From DATEPR01 sp036269975 (lineage in GTDB: Bacteria; Actinomycetota; Actinomycetes; Mycobacteriales; Pseudonocardiaceae), in the NCBI GenBank assembly GCA_036269975.1, contig DATBDL010000459.1:1-6808 (forward strand): DNA of 6,808 bases, in the 5' to 3' direction. The notes under the pieces are model-generated. The model was not told the DNA's origin. It saw only the letters and a list, made by a program, of their open reading frames with translations, and did not search any database. Positions 1 through 5,896 of this stretch are shown piece after piece; the first letter of the stretch is position 1, and each line of letters starts with the position of its first letter. Both the position numbers and the translations under genes were made by a program.

Positions 1-55
1 AGTGCATCCCGAGCCCGGTCCATGCCTCGGCCACGGCCCAGTCGTCCTTCGTCAC
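1..55 (-). CDS. Start of an unidentified gene, cut by the left edge
   Basis: Only about 18 codons are visible, so no family can be assigned. Read leftward from a GTG at 55, the frame stays open to the window edge and gives VTKDDWAVAEAWTGLGMH. Seventeen of the 18 complete codons end in G or C, as in the real genes nearby. An AGGG lies 8 nt upstream of the GTG and could be the ribosome binding site; an in-frame GTG at 64 is an alternative start. The frame is closed upstream by a TAG at 133-131, so this must be an N-terminus. It would be the next gene in the same direction after the esterase. The competing plus-strand frame across this region has less G/C-biased third positions. Coding status is an inference from codon bias and start context. 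Confidence 0.38.
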   Translation of the reverse strand, partial: MTKDDWAVAEAWTGLGMH

Positions 56-85
56 ATCGACCACCCTGCCAGCACCTTGCCTCAA

Positions 86-97
86 GCCCCTAGGGGC
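86..97. repeat. Perfect 12-bp palindrome GCCCCTAGGGGC
   Basis: The sequence GCCCCTAGGGGC is its own reverse complement. It lies in the 85-bp gap between the esterase stop and the putative leftward gene starting at 55, about 30 bp upstream of that start. With no loop it suits a dimeric DNA-binding protein better than an RNA hairpin. No clear -10/-35 pair was identified beside it. Its role is unknown. Confidence 0.3.
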
Positions 98-117
98 ACG
101 CTGCGGAAGTCCATTCT

Positions 118-133
118 TAGCCCGTACGGACTA
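118..133 (-). terminator. Possible hairpin terminator after the esterase gene
   Basis: Read on the minus strand, UAGUCC-GUAC-GGGCUA can form a 6-bp stem with a 4-nt loop, starting 7 nt after the esterase stop codon. The fourth pair is a U·G wobble in the minus-strand RNA but a C/A mismatch in the plus-strand RNA, so the hairpin favours leftward transcripts. There is no U tract. Many actinobacterial terminator predictions lack one, but this also lowers certainty. Confidence 0.35.
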
Positions 134-140
134 GCCATGC

Positions 141-1100
141 TCACCGGATCGGAGCACCGTCGTCCGCCGCGTGGGTCCCCAACGCCATCTCTGTGGCTCG
201 CACCCAGATGTCGGTCGCGCGGCGGGTGAGTGCGCTGTTCGGGGCGAAACCCTCGAACAGGTGGAAGGCTCCGGGTACCAGGTGCAGCTCCGTGCTCACT
301 CCGGCGGCGATCAACCCGCGGGCGTAGTCGATGCCTTCGTCACGCAACGGGTCCAGCTCGCATGTCAGCACGAACGCCGGTGGTAGGCCGGTCAAATCCA
401 CCGCTCGGCCGGGGACGGCCGCCGATATCGCCTCGTCCGCGTCGCCCAGGTAGGCCGGCCACATGTCCAGGACCGTCTGGCGGTTGATCACCCTGGGGTC
501 GGTGATCGCGCGGGCCGACGGGGTTTCCGCACGGTTGTCCAGCGCCGGCACCAGCAGCAACTGGTAGGCCAGCGGCGGGCCGCCGCGATCCCTTGCCAGC
601 ATGGTCAGACCGGCGGCGATGCAGCCACCCGCCGATCTGCCGGCCACCGCGAGTCTCGTGCTGTCGACCTGGAGGTCACTCGCGTGGTCACGCAGCCACG
701 CCAGGGCCGCGTAGCAGTCCTCGATGCCCGCTGGAAACGGGTGTTCCGGCGCCAGGCGATACTGCACCGACACCACCACCGCGCCCGACCCCGCGCACAG
801 GTCGCGGCAGTTGGCGTCGCCGGTGTCCAGGTCTCCGGAGACGAACGCGCCGCCGTGCATGTAGACGATGCCGGGGTGTGGCGCCACGCGTTGGGTCGGC
901 GTGTAGACGCGGACCGGGATCTGGTGGAAGTCCGGTCCGTGCACGACGGTGTCCTGGATGACCATCCTCGGGTCGTTCCGCTGTGGCGGACCCGCCAGCA
1001 CCGCACGCAGGCGCGCCCTGGTGGCCGGCAGGTCGGCGAACACGTCCCACGGCGGCAGCCCGGCCAGCACTGGTGCAAGTTCTGGGGCGAGTTTCGACAC
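141..1100 (-). CDS. Alpha/beta hydrolase, hormone-sensitive-lipase type esterase
   Basis: This is a 319-residue carboxylic ester hydrolase, the normal length for the bacterial HSL (type IV) family, with no signal peptide, so probably cytoplasmic. Family marks appear in order: the oxyanion-hole motif HGGAF at about 82-86, YRLAPEHPFPAG at about 114-125, the nucleophile elbow GRSAGG with Ser156, Asp250 in CELDPLRDEG, and His280 in GAFHLFEGF. These form a complete Ser-Asp-His triad. The usual elbow is GDSAGG; here Arg replaces the Asp before the serine. The start is a GTG at 1100 with AAAGGA 6 nt upstream, a good Shine-Dalgarno match. It follows the polymerase gene in the same direction after 111 bp, so it may have its own promoter. 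The natural substrate cannot be read from sequence; short-chain esters are typical of the family. Confidence 0.93.
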   Translation of the reverse strand: MSKLAPELAPVLAGLPPWDVFADLPATRARLRAVLAGPPQRNDPRMVIQDTVVHGPDFHQIPVRVYTPTQRVAPHPGIVYMHGGAFVSGDLDTGDANCRDLCAGSGAVVVSVQYRLAPEHPFPAGIEDCYAALAWLRDHASDLQVDSTRLAVAGRSAGGCIAAGLTMLARDRGGPPLAYQLLLVPALDNRAETPSARAITDPRVINRQTVLDMWPAYLGDADEAISAAVPGRAVDLTGLPPAFVLTCELDPLRDEGIDYARGLIAAGVSTELHLVPGAFHLFEGFAPNSALTRRATDIWVRATEMALGTHAADDGAPIR

Positions 1101-1136
1101 CGGTGGTCCTTTCGGTCTGCCTTCCGTCTGTCAGCC

Positions 1137-1156
1137 GGTGCCAAAACTACGGCACC
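1137..1156. repeat. Inverted repeat GGTGCC-N8-GGCACC between polymerase and esterase genes
   Basis: A perfect 6-bp inverted repeat with an 8-nt AT-rich spacer (AAAACTAC) sits in the 111-bp gap between two leftward genes, 56 bp past the polymerase stop and 36 bp before the esterase start. It could be a weak terminator for the polymerase transcript or an operator for the esterase. The spacer contains TAGTTT on the minus strand, which fits a TANNNT -10 element, but no convincing -35 lies at 17-18 bp. I see nothing else assignable in 1101-1211. Confidence 0.3.
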
Positions 1157-1211
1157 CGATGCAACAGCGGACGCGAACCGACAAACCAACCTGGACAGTC
1201 CTGACTGGACG

Positions 1212-2255
1212 TCACTCGGTGTGTTGACGGGCCCGGCTCGGTTGGACACGCATGGGTTCGCCAGGCATCTTGGGGTAGTCCGGCGGGTACGGCATGTCCT
1301 CCAGACCATGGTCGCGGATGTCACGGTCGTACCAGGACAGTGCCTCGGTCAGGTCGAAAGCTTCGTCGTCGAGGCCCTGCAAGGCATCGCCGTGTTCGGT
1401 CAGCCAGTCCGGGACGGTGAACACGTCGAAGTCGTCCGGGCCGACCTCGGGCAACTGTTCCCACGTGACCGGTGTGGACACCGTCGCGCGGGAGGTGCCG
1501 CGCACCGACCATGCCGACGCGATGGTTCTGTCGCGGGCCGCCTGGTTGAAGTCGAGGAAGATGCGCTCGCCGCGTTCCTCCTTCCACCACGCCGAGGTCG
1601 CCAGGGTCGGGGCGCGTCGCTCGACCTCGCGTGCCAGCGCGATCACCGCGTGCCGCACCGCGATGAAGTCCCATTCGGCGCGGATGCGCACCAGGACGTG
1701 GATGCCCCGGCCGCCGGACGTCTTGGGATAGCCGGTCATGCCGGCGTCCGAAAGCACCTCGCGCAGCACGCCGGCCACCCGCACCGCGTCGGCGAAATCC
1801 GTGCCGGGCTGGGGATCGAGGTCAATGCGGAGTTCGTCGGGGTGGTCGACGTCCGGCCGGCGGACCGGCCACGGGTGGAAGTCCAGCGTGCCGAGGTTGG
1901 CCGCCCACGCCAGCACCGCGGGCTCGGTCGGGCACACCTCGTCGGCGGTCCGGCCGGACGGGAACGTGATCTGCACCGTCTCGACCCAGTCCGGCGCGCC
2001 CTTGGGCAGGCGCTTGGCGTAGAACGGCTCACCGTCCACACCGTCCGGGAAGCGCTTCAGCGTGGTGGGCCGGTCGTGCAGCACGTACAGCAACGGCTCG
2101 GCGACCGCCAGGTAGTACTCGACGACCTGCCGTTTCGTGATGCCACGGGCCGGGAAGTAGACCTTGTCCGGGTTGGTGATCCGCACGGCGCGCTGCCCGA
2201 CGGTGAGTTCGAGCGCAGGAGGCTTCGGCACGCAGCCGAGACTAGGGCAGATCAC
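1212..2255 (-). CDS. Stand-alone LigD-type polymerase/primase domain protein
   Basis: This 347-residue protein matches the archaeo-eukaryotic-primase-like PolDom of bacterial ligase D, which adds nucleotides or short RNA at DNA ends during non-homologous end joining. Visible marks are ITNPDKVYFP (about 26-35), TTLKRFPDG (64-72), the metal-binding DLD of LRIDLDPQPG (Asp145 and Asp147), SGGRGIHV (180-187, with the conserved His186), the third acidic residue in IFLDFNQ (Asp235), and ARDRTIASAWSVRG (240-253). No ligase or nuclease domain is attached, so it is a separate PolDom like those of many actinobacteria. The chosen start is a GTG at 2255 overlapping the tetR stop as GTGA, with ACAGG 5 nt upstream. 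A GTG at 2231 would fit where family similarity begins but has no clear ribosome site. No ku or ligase gene is in view, so a repair role is inferred from family only. Confidence 0.92.
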   Translation of the reverse strand: MICPSLGCVPKPPALELTVGQRAVRITNPDKVYFPARGITKRQVVEYYLAVAEPLLYVLHDRPTTLKRFPDGVDGEPFYAKRLPKGAPDWVETVQITFPSGRTADEVCPTEPAVLAWAANLGTLDFHPWPVRRPDVDHPDELRIDLDPQPGTDFADAVRVAGVLREVLSDAGMTGYPKTSGGRGIHVLVRIRAEWDFIAVRHAVIALAREVERRAPTLATSAWWKEERGERIFLDFNQAARDRTIASAWSVRGTSRATVSTPVTWEQLPEVGPDDFDVFTVPDWLTEHGDALQGLDDEAFDLTEALSWYDRDIRDHGLEDMPYPPDYPKMPGEPMRVQPSRARQHTE

Positions 2256-2893
2256 GCAGACCTGTCGCCGACCACCGTGCGGTATCGCGTGGCCAGTCCG
2301 GCCAGGAAACTGTCCAGGGCGAGTTCGAAGCTGTCCGCGTCGATCTCGTCGGCGTGTTCGCGCAGCGATGGCGCGTCGACCAGGTTCGGGTAGCGGTCCA
2401 GGTAGATCTGCAGGTCATCCTCGAAGCCACGGGAGAACGAGCCCATCGCGGCGCCGATCACCAGGTACTTCGTGGACGCGCCGATCATGGTCGCGTAGCG
2501 CGGCGGCCAGCCGGCCCCGACGAGCCCGCCGTGCACCGCGTCCGCGACCCGCAGCGACGCCGACCTACGAGCGGGCCCGTAGGCCATGAACGGCACCAGG
2601 TTCGGGTGGGTGCCCAGGGCCGCCCGATACGACCTGGCCCACGTCCGCAGGCCCGACAACCAGTCGCCGGTGCCGAAACCGCTGATGTCGACGGCTTCCA
2701 TCAGGTCGTTGGCCACGGCGTGCAGCAGTTCGTCCTTGCTCGCCACGTGCCCGTACAGCGACGGCGCCCGCACCCCGAGTTCGGCGGCGAGCTTGCGCAT
2801 GGACAGGCCGTCCAGCCCGTCCGTGTCCACGATCCGCAGCGCGGCCTGGTGGATACGTGACCGGTTCAACACCGGTGTGCGCGGTCGACCCAC
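2252..2893 (-). CDS. TetR-family transcriptional regulator
   Basis: This 213-residue protein has the normal TetR length. The N-terminal DNA-binding domain spans about 10-60: an alpha helix (RSRIHQAALRIVDTDGLDGL), then SMRKLAAELGVRAPSLYGHV, the helix-turn-helix with the typical SLYxHV recognition helix, then SKDELL. The rest is a helical ligand/dimer domain resembling the C-terminal domain of the TetR subclass; the ligand is unknown. The start is a GTG at 2893 with AAGGGG 7 nt upstream. The gene diverges from the acyl-CoA dehydrogenase across 80 bp containing a 19-bp palindrome (2937-2955), so it probably represses itself and that operon, perhaps released by an acyl-CoA or related metabolite. 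Its stop overlaps the start of the polymerase gene by 4 bp, implying translational coupling. Confidence 0.95.
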   Translation of the reverse strand: MGRPRTPVLNRSRIHQAALRIVDTDGLDGLSMRKLAAELGVRAPSLYGHVASKDELLHAVANDLMEAVDISGFGTGDWLSGLRTWARSYRAALGTHPNLVPFMAYGPARRSASLRVADAVHGGLVGAGWPPRYATMIGASTKYLVIGAAMGSFSRGFEDDLQIYLDRYPNLVDAPSLREHADEIDADSFELALDSFLAGLATRYRTVVGDRSA

Positions 2894-2904
2894 GGTCTCA
2901 CCCC

Positions 2905-2934
2905 TTGCGGCCAGCCGAACAACGACGCTACCTT
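2905..2934 (+). promoter_or_regulatory. Candidate promoter of the acyl-CoA dehydrogenase operon
   Basis: TTGCGG (2905-2910) and TACCTT (2929-2934) are spaced 18 bp apart. They resemble the -35 and the TANNNT -10 of the actinobacterial housekeeping sigma factor. Transcription would begin near 2941, inside the palindrome at 2937-2955, leaving a leader of about 30 nt with GGGAGG before the ATG at 2974. The -35 matches the consensus only in its first three bases. Confidence 0.4.
2913..2921. promoter_or_regulatory. Extra operator half-site AGCCGAACA
   Basis: AGCCGAACA matches 8 of 9 bases of the right operator half read on the minus strand (AACCGAACA). It lies 24 bp start-to-start upstream of the palindrome at 2937. 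It has no partner half at the right distance, so it is a single half-site. It could add a second, weaker contact or be chance. Confidence 0.3.
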
Positions 2935-2935
2935 A
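2930..2935 (-). promoter_or_regulatory. Candidate -10 element of the tetR-polymerase operon
   Basis: TAAGGT on the minus strand fits the TANNNT pattern and is almost superimposed on the plus-strand -10, TACCTT. It would start transcription near 2923, about 30 nt before the tetR GTG. The matching -35 would fall inside the palindrome at 2937-2955, but no TTGACA-like hexamer is visible there. The call rests mainly on position. Confidence 0.25.
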
Positions 2936-2936
2936 C

Positions 2937-2955
2937 AACCTAACAGTGTTCGGTT
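2937..2955. promoter_or_regulatory. Probable TetR operator, 19-bp palindrome
   Basis: The sequence is AACCTAACA-G-TGTTCGGTT: two 9-bp arms around one central base, with 8 of 9 pairs matching (only T2941/C2951 fail). Length and symmetry suit a TetR-family dimer. It lies between the divergent tetR and acyl-CoA dehydrogenase genes. It would cover the start point of the rightward transcript and the -35/spacer of the leftward one, so one bound dimer could block both. It ends 2 bp before the dehydrogenase ribosome site. Assignment to the adjacent regulator is inferred from location. Confidence 0.62.
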
Positions 2956-2973
2956 TTGGGAGGCGGGACGTCA

Positions 2974-4158
2974 ATGGATTTCACGCTCAGTACCGAGGAG
3001 ACGGAGGTTCGTGACTGGGTGCGCACGTTCGTCCGGCGCGAGATCGCCCCGCTCGAACCGGAGGTGCTGCGCCGCGAACGCGTCGGCGAGCCGGCGATCA
3101 CCTTCGCCGAGCTGGCCGATCTCCAGCACAGGGCCCGCGAGGCCGGCTTCTGGGGCGTGCAGACACCGACCGAGTACGGCGGCATGGGGCTCTCGGCCGT
3201 GATGACGGCGCTGCTGGAGGTCGAACTGGGCCGCTCGTTCGTGCCGTTCCGGTTCGGCGGCGCCGCGGACAACATCCTGTTCCACGCCAACGAGGACCAG
3301 AAACAGCGCTACCTGCTGCCGACGATCGAGGGCGAGCGGCACTCCTGCTTCGCGATCACCGAACCGGGCGCCGGCTCGGACGCGCGCAACATCCGGACGT
3401 CGGCCTACCAGGACGGTGACGACTGGGTCGTCACCGGTGAGAAGACGTTCATCACCGGCGGCAACGAGGCCGACTTCACGATGGTGTTCGCCGTGACGGA
3501 CAAGGCAGCGTTGAATTCTCCGGGGGCAGCCAACGGCGGCGTCACGTGCTTTCTGGTCGACCGGGACATGGGCTGGAAGTCCGAGCCGATCCCGACCATG
3601 GGCGAGTGGGGTCCGGCGGCACTGGTGTTCGACCACGTCCGCGTGCCGGCCGAGAACATCCTCGGCGAACCGGGCCAGGGCTTCGCGCTGGCCATGCAGT
3701 GGATCGGCCGCGGCCGCTACCTGCTGCCGGCGCGGGCGCTCGGCTCGTGCGAGCGGCTGCTGGAGATGGGCATCGAGCAGGCCAAGACGCGGGTCACGTT
3801 CGGCGAGCCGATCGCCAACCGGCAGGCCATCCAGTGGATGATCGCGGACTCCGCCGTCGAGATCGAGGCGTTGCGCTGGCTGGTGTTGCACGCGGCGTGG
3901 CAGGTGGACCGGGGACTGGATTCCCGGCAGGCGCAGTCGATGGCGAAGCTCTACGGCGGCATCAAGGCGAACGAGATCGTGGACCGCGTGCTGCAGATCC
4001 ACGGCGGCATGGGCTACACGCGGGAACTGCCGGTCGAGCGCTGGTACCGGGAGCTGCGACTGCTGCGGATCTACGAGGGCACCGACGAGATCCAGCGGCG
4101 CACCATTGCCCGTAACCTGATCAAGGGCCACGCGAGCGTGCGCGGCGCGCTGGGCTGA
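2974..4158 (+). CDS. Acyl-CoA dehydrogenase (FAD flavoprotein)
   Basis: This 394-residue enzyme has the full usual ACAD length. It would oxidise an acyl-CoA to the trans-2-enoyl-CoA, passing electrons to electron-transfer flavoprotein. The N-terminal helical domain runs to about 120. The flavin signature CFAITEPGAGSD is at about 125-136, WVVTGEKTFITGG at 151-163, and the C-terminal helical domain contains QIHGGMGYTRELPVERWYRELRLLRIYEGTDEIQ at 341-374. Glu368 in YEGTDEIQ sits where the catalytic base of medium-chain-type enzymes lies. The start is the ATG at 2974, because GGGAGG (2958-2963) precedes it by 10 nt; an in-frame TTG at 2956 would add only GGGTS-type residues upstream and overlaps that ribosome site. 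The gene is followed 19 bp later by a hydratase, so the pair supplies two consecutive beta-oxidation-like steps. Chain length or substrate class cannot be told from sequence. Confidence 0.95.
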   Translation: MDFTLSTEETEVRDWVRTFVRREIAPLEPEVLRRERVGEPAITFAELADLQHRAREAGFWGVQTPTEYGGMGLSAVMTALLEVELGRSFVPFRFGGAADNILFHANEDQKQRYLLPTIEGERHSCFAITEPGAGSDARNIRTSAYQDGDDWVVTGEKTFITGGNEADFTMVFAVTDKAALNSPGAANGGVTCFLVDRDMGWKSEPIPTMGEWGPAALVFDHVRVPAENILGEPGQGFALAMQWIGRGRYLLPARALGSCERLLEMGIEQAKTRVTFGEPIANRQAIQWMIADSAVEIEALRWLVLHAAWQVDRGLDSRQAQSMAKLYGGIKANEIVDRVLQIHGGMGYTRELPVERWYRELRLLRIYEGTDEIQRRTIARNLIKGHASVRGALG

Positions 4159-4177
4159 GACCGGGAGACCCAAGACC

Positions 4178-5026
4178 ATGGACCTGAGCATCATCGGGCA
4201 GCCACGCGGGCCGTGGACCAGGTCGTGGACGGCCGACGACGCGCTGCTCTACGCGTTGGCCGTCGGCGCGGGCCAGGACGATCCCACCCAGGAACTGGCG
4301 TTCACCACGGAGAACACGGCGGGCGTCACGCAGGTGACCATCCCGACGTACGCGATCGTGCTGGCGCAGTTCGGCGGACCGCAGCTCGGCCTCACCGGCG
4401 TCGACTTCACGCAGCTCCTGCACGCAGAGCAGTCGCTCACGCTGCACCGGCCGCTGCCGGTAGCCGGCCTCGTCGAGCTGACCAGCATGATCACCGACAT
4501 CTTCGACAAGGGTTCCGGCGCGCTCATCGTGAACAAGACGACCGGCGTGATCGACGGCGAGCCCGCGTTCACGACCAGGTCGTCGGTGTTCGTGCGTGGC
4601 GCCGGCAACTTCGGCGGCGAACGCGGCCCTTCGGCCCAGTACGCGGCACCGGAGCGGCCGGCGGACTGCGAGCTGACGTTCCAGACGGCCGTGAGCCAGG
4701 CGCTGCTCTACCGCCTCACCGGCGACCGCAACCCGCTGCACTCCGATCCGGCGTACGCCGCCGCCGGCGGTTTCGACCGGCCGATCCTGCACGGCCTCGC
4801 CACCTACGGCAGCACGGCCCGCCTGCTGATTAACGAGTTCGCCGGCGGCGACCCGAGCCGACTGTCCATGATGGACGGCCGATTCACGAAGCCGGTCATG
4901 CCGGGCGACGAACTCGTGGTCAGCGCGTGGCGCGACGGCGAGGACGCGGTGATCTTCCGCACCGCCAACGGCGCCGGTGAGATCGTGCTGGAGCGTGGCC
5001 GAGCGGAGTTCACGCCGGCCGGCTGA
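4178..5026 (+). CDS. MaoC/hydratase-2 family enoyl-CoA hydratase
   Basis: This 282-residue protein has the double-hotdog layout of hydratase 2, which adds water to trans-2-enoyl-CoA to give the (3R)-hydroxyacyl-CoA. The N-terminal half has the substrate-side hotdog with YALAVGAGQDDPTQELAFTTEN at about 25-46. The C-terminal half carries the hydratase-2 motif YRLTGDRNPLHSDPAYA (178-194), followed by GGFDRPILHGLATYG (197-211). Asp183 and His188 have the same five-residue spacing as the catalytic Asp/His of eukaryotic multifunctional enzyme 2. The start is the ATG at 4178 with GGGAG 10 nt upstream, 19 bp after the dehydrogenase stop, so the two share a transcript. It would take the dehydrogenase product directly. 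Its last 17 bp overlap the end of the convergent methyltransferase gene. Confidence 0.93.
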   Translation: MDLSIIGQPRGPWTRSWTADDALLYALAVGAGQDDPTQELAFTTENTAGVTQVTIPTYAIVLAQFGGPQLGLTGVDFTQLLHAEQSLTLHRPLPVAGLVELTSMITDIFDKGSGALIVNKTTGVIDGEPAFTTRSSVFVRGAGNFGGERGPSAQYAAPERPADCELTFQTAVSQALLYRLTGDRNPLHSDPAYAAAGGFDRPILHGLATYGSTARLLINEFAGGDPSRLSMMDGRFTKPVMPGDELVVSAWRDGEDAVIFRTANGAGEIVLERGRAEFTPAG

Positions 5027-5867
5027 CCGCGATCCCGTACATCAGCGGGAACTTGGGCACATCGGCCGGCGGCACGAACCGCCGGCCGGGCAGCTCAAGC
5101 ACATTGCCGCCGTGCGCGAAGCCGTTGCTGTACGGGTATTCGCGGAACACGTCCAGCCGCAGGCCGGCGGCCAGCAGCGCGCCGATGACGTCGGACATGC
5201 CCCACGAGAACATGTGGCACGGCGCGGGATCGGGTACTTCGGCCATGCCTTCCTCGTAGCCCCACGGCACTAGACCGTTCCGTGACTCCGCCACGTAGTC
5301 GCCGACACCGTCGTTCCAGGTCACCGGTTCTGAGCCGGTCATCCAGTAGTCGTCGGCCAACTGCCAGTCGTCGTTGATCATTCCGTAGATGGGATGGAAC
5401 TCTACGACCACGAACCGACCGCCGGGTCGCAGCACCTTCGCGATGCCGGCGGCCCACGGCGTCAGGTCCGACAGCCAGTTCACGGCGCCGTAGGACGAGA
5501 AGGCGATGTCGAACCGGCCGGAGTCGGTCCGCTCCAACCAGTCGAACACGTCCGAGCGTACGAAAGTGGCCGGGATGCCGGAGTCCTCGGAGAGCTTGGT
5601 GGCGAACGAGATCGCCTCGTCGCTGATGTCCACGCCGGTCACGTCGGCGCCCGCTGCCGCCAGGCTCAGCGTGTCCTGGGCGGCGTTGCACTGTAGGTGC
5701 ACGAGCCGCCGGCCGGCGATGTCGCCGAGCAGTTCCAGTTCCTCGGGGAACAGCGTCGTGCCGCCGGAGCGCAGGAACGCGGCCTGGTCGCCCTTGTGGC
5801 TGTTGTGCGCCTTCGTCGCCGAGTTCCACGACCGTCGATTGTCCTCATGCAGATCGCGTGCCAGCAT
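5010..5867 (-). CDS. Class I SAM-dependent methyltransferase
   Basis: This 285-residue enzyme transfers a methyl group from S-adenosylmethionine; the acceptor is unknown. The Rossmann core shows motif I as LVHLQCNAAQDT (about 55-66), the acidic strand-2 loop VTGVDIS (76-82), FDIAFSSYGAVNWL (119-132) and LRPGGRFVVVEFHP (146-159). The HLQCN form of motif I and the start region NSHKGDQAAFLR with LFPEELELLGD are typical of one actinobacterial group of uncharacterised methyltransferases. The frame is open to 6044, but the family-like sequence begins at the ATG at 5867 (MLARDLHEDNRRSWN), with GGGGAG 11 nt upstream; the extension would run through the divergent DUF1349 gene. Its 3' end converges with the hydratase gene. 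It is a small-molecule type methyltransferase as far as can be judged; no RNA- or DNA-binding domain is visible. Confidence 0.9.
   Translation of the reverse strand: MLARDLHEDNRRSWNSATKAHNSHKGDQAAFLRSGGTTLFPEELELLGDIAGRRLVHLQCNAAQDTLSLAAAGADVTGVDISDEAISFATKLSEDSGIPATFVRSDVFDWLERTDSGRFDIAFSSYGAVNWLSDLTPWAAGIAKVLRPGGRFVVVEFHPIYGMINDDWQLADDYWMTGSEPVTWNDGVGDYVAESRNGLVPWGYEEGMAEVPDPAPCHMFSWGMSDVIGALLAAGLRLDVFREYPYSNGFAHGGNVLELPGRRFVPPADVPKFPLMYGIAVSRPA
5062..5089 (+). terminator. Strong hairpin, likely terminator of the dehydrogenase-hydratase operon
   Basis: CGGCCGGCGG (5063-5072) and CCGCCGGCCG (5079-5088) form a perfect 10-bp stem with the 6-nt loop CACGAA, extended by a U·G wobble at 5062/5089. 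It starts 36 nt after the hydratase stop codon. There is no U tract, so it would act as the U-less hairpin type proposed for actinobacteria. It lies inside the 3' coding part of the antisense methyltransferase gene, encoding residues around PGRRFVPPADV, so coding constraint on a GC-rich repeat is an alternative explanation. Confidence 0.45.
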
Positions 5868-5869
5868 GA

Positions 5870-5886
5870 TCGGCGAGTCTCCCCGA
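5870..5886. promoter_or_regulatory. 17-bp dyad between methyltransferase and DUF1349 genes
   Basis: TCGGCGAGTCTCCCCGA pairs at 7 of 8 positions around a central T. It starts 3 bp upstream of the methyltransferase ATG and includes that gene's GGGGAG ribosome site. It could be an operator that blocks the gene, or a weak hairpin in the leader masking the ribosome site. The second element next to it, TCCCC-N7-GGGGA (5880-5896), shares its CCCC arm, so the two structures are mutually exclusive as RNA hairpins. Confidence 0.35.
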
Positions 5887-5896
5887 TACCGGGGGA
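5880..5896. repeat. Inverted repeat TCCCC-GATACCG-GGGGA
   Basis: Perfect 5-bp arms flank a 7-nt spacer in the 61-bp divergent gap. It overlaps the right arm of the 17-bp dyad at 5870-5886 and lies about 33 bp upstream of the DUF1349 start. I could not find a convincing -10/-35 pair for either gene in 5868-5928. Confidence 0.3.

Noticed and set aside
2..229. A 75-codon plus-strand frame at the left edge
   Set aside because: It overlaps the esterase 3' end antisense, has weaker third-position G/C bias than the minus-strand frame at 1-55, and looks like no known protein.
1193..1207. Short symmetries GGACAGTCC and CAGTC-CT-GACTG after the polymerase gene
   Set aside because: They are too short and their loops too small for stable hairpins; expected by chance in GC-rich sequence.
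1850..1864. Inverted repeat GTCCG-N5-CGGAC inside the polymerase gene
   Set aside because: It is a short GC-rich repeat deep within coding sequence with no stop or start nearby; probably codon usage.
684..2393. A 569-codon open frame on the plus strand, opposite the esterase, polymerase and tetR genes
   Set aside because: It runs antisense through three well-recognised genes, resembles no family, and is rich in Arg, His and Val as expected for a shadow frame in high-GC DNA.
2971..4194. A 407-codon open frame on the minus strand opposite the acyl-CoA dehydrogenase
   Set aside because: It mirrors the dehydrogenase almost end to end, has shadow-like composition and no recognisable motif.
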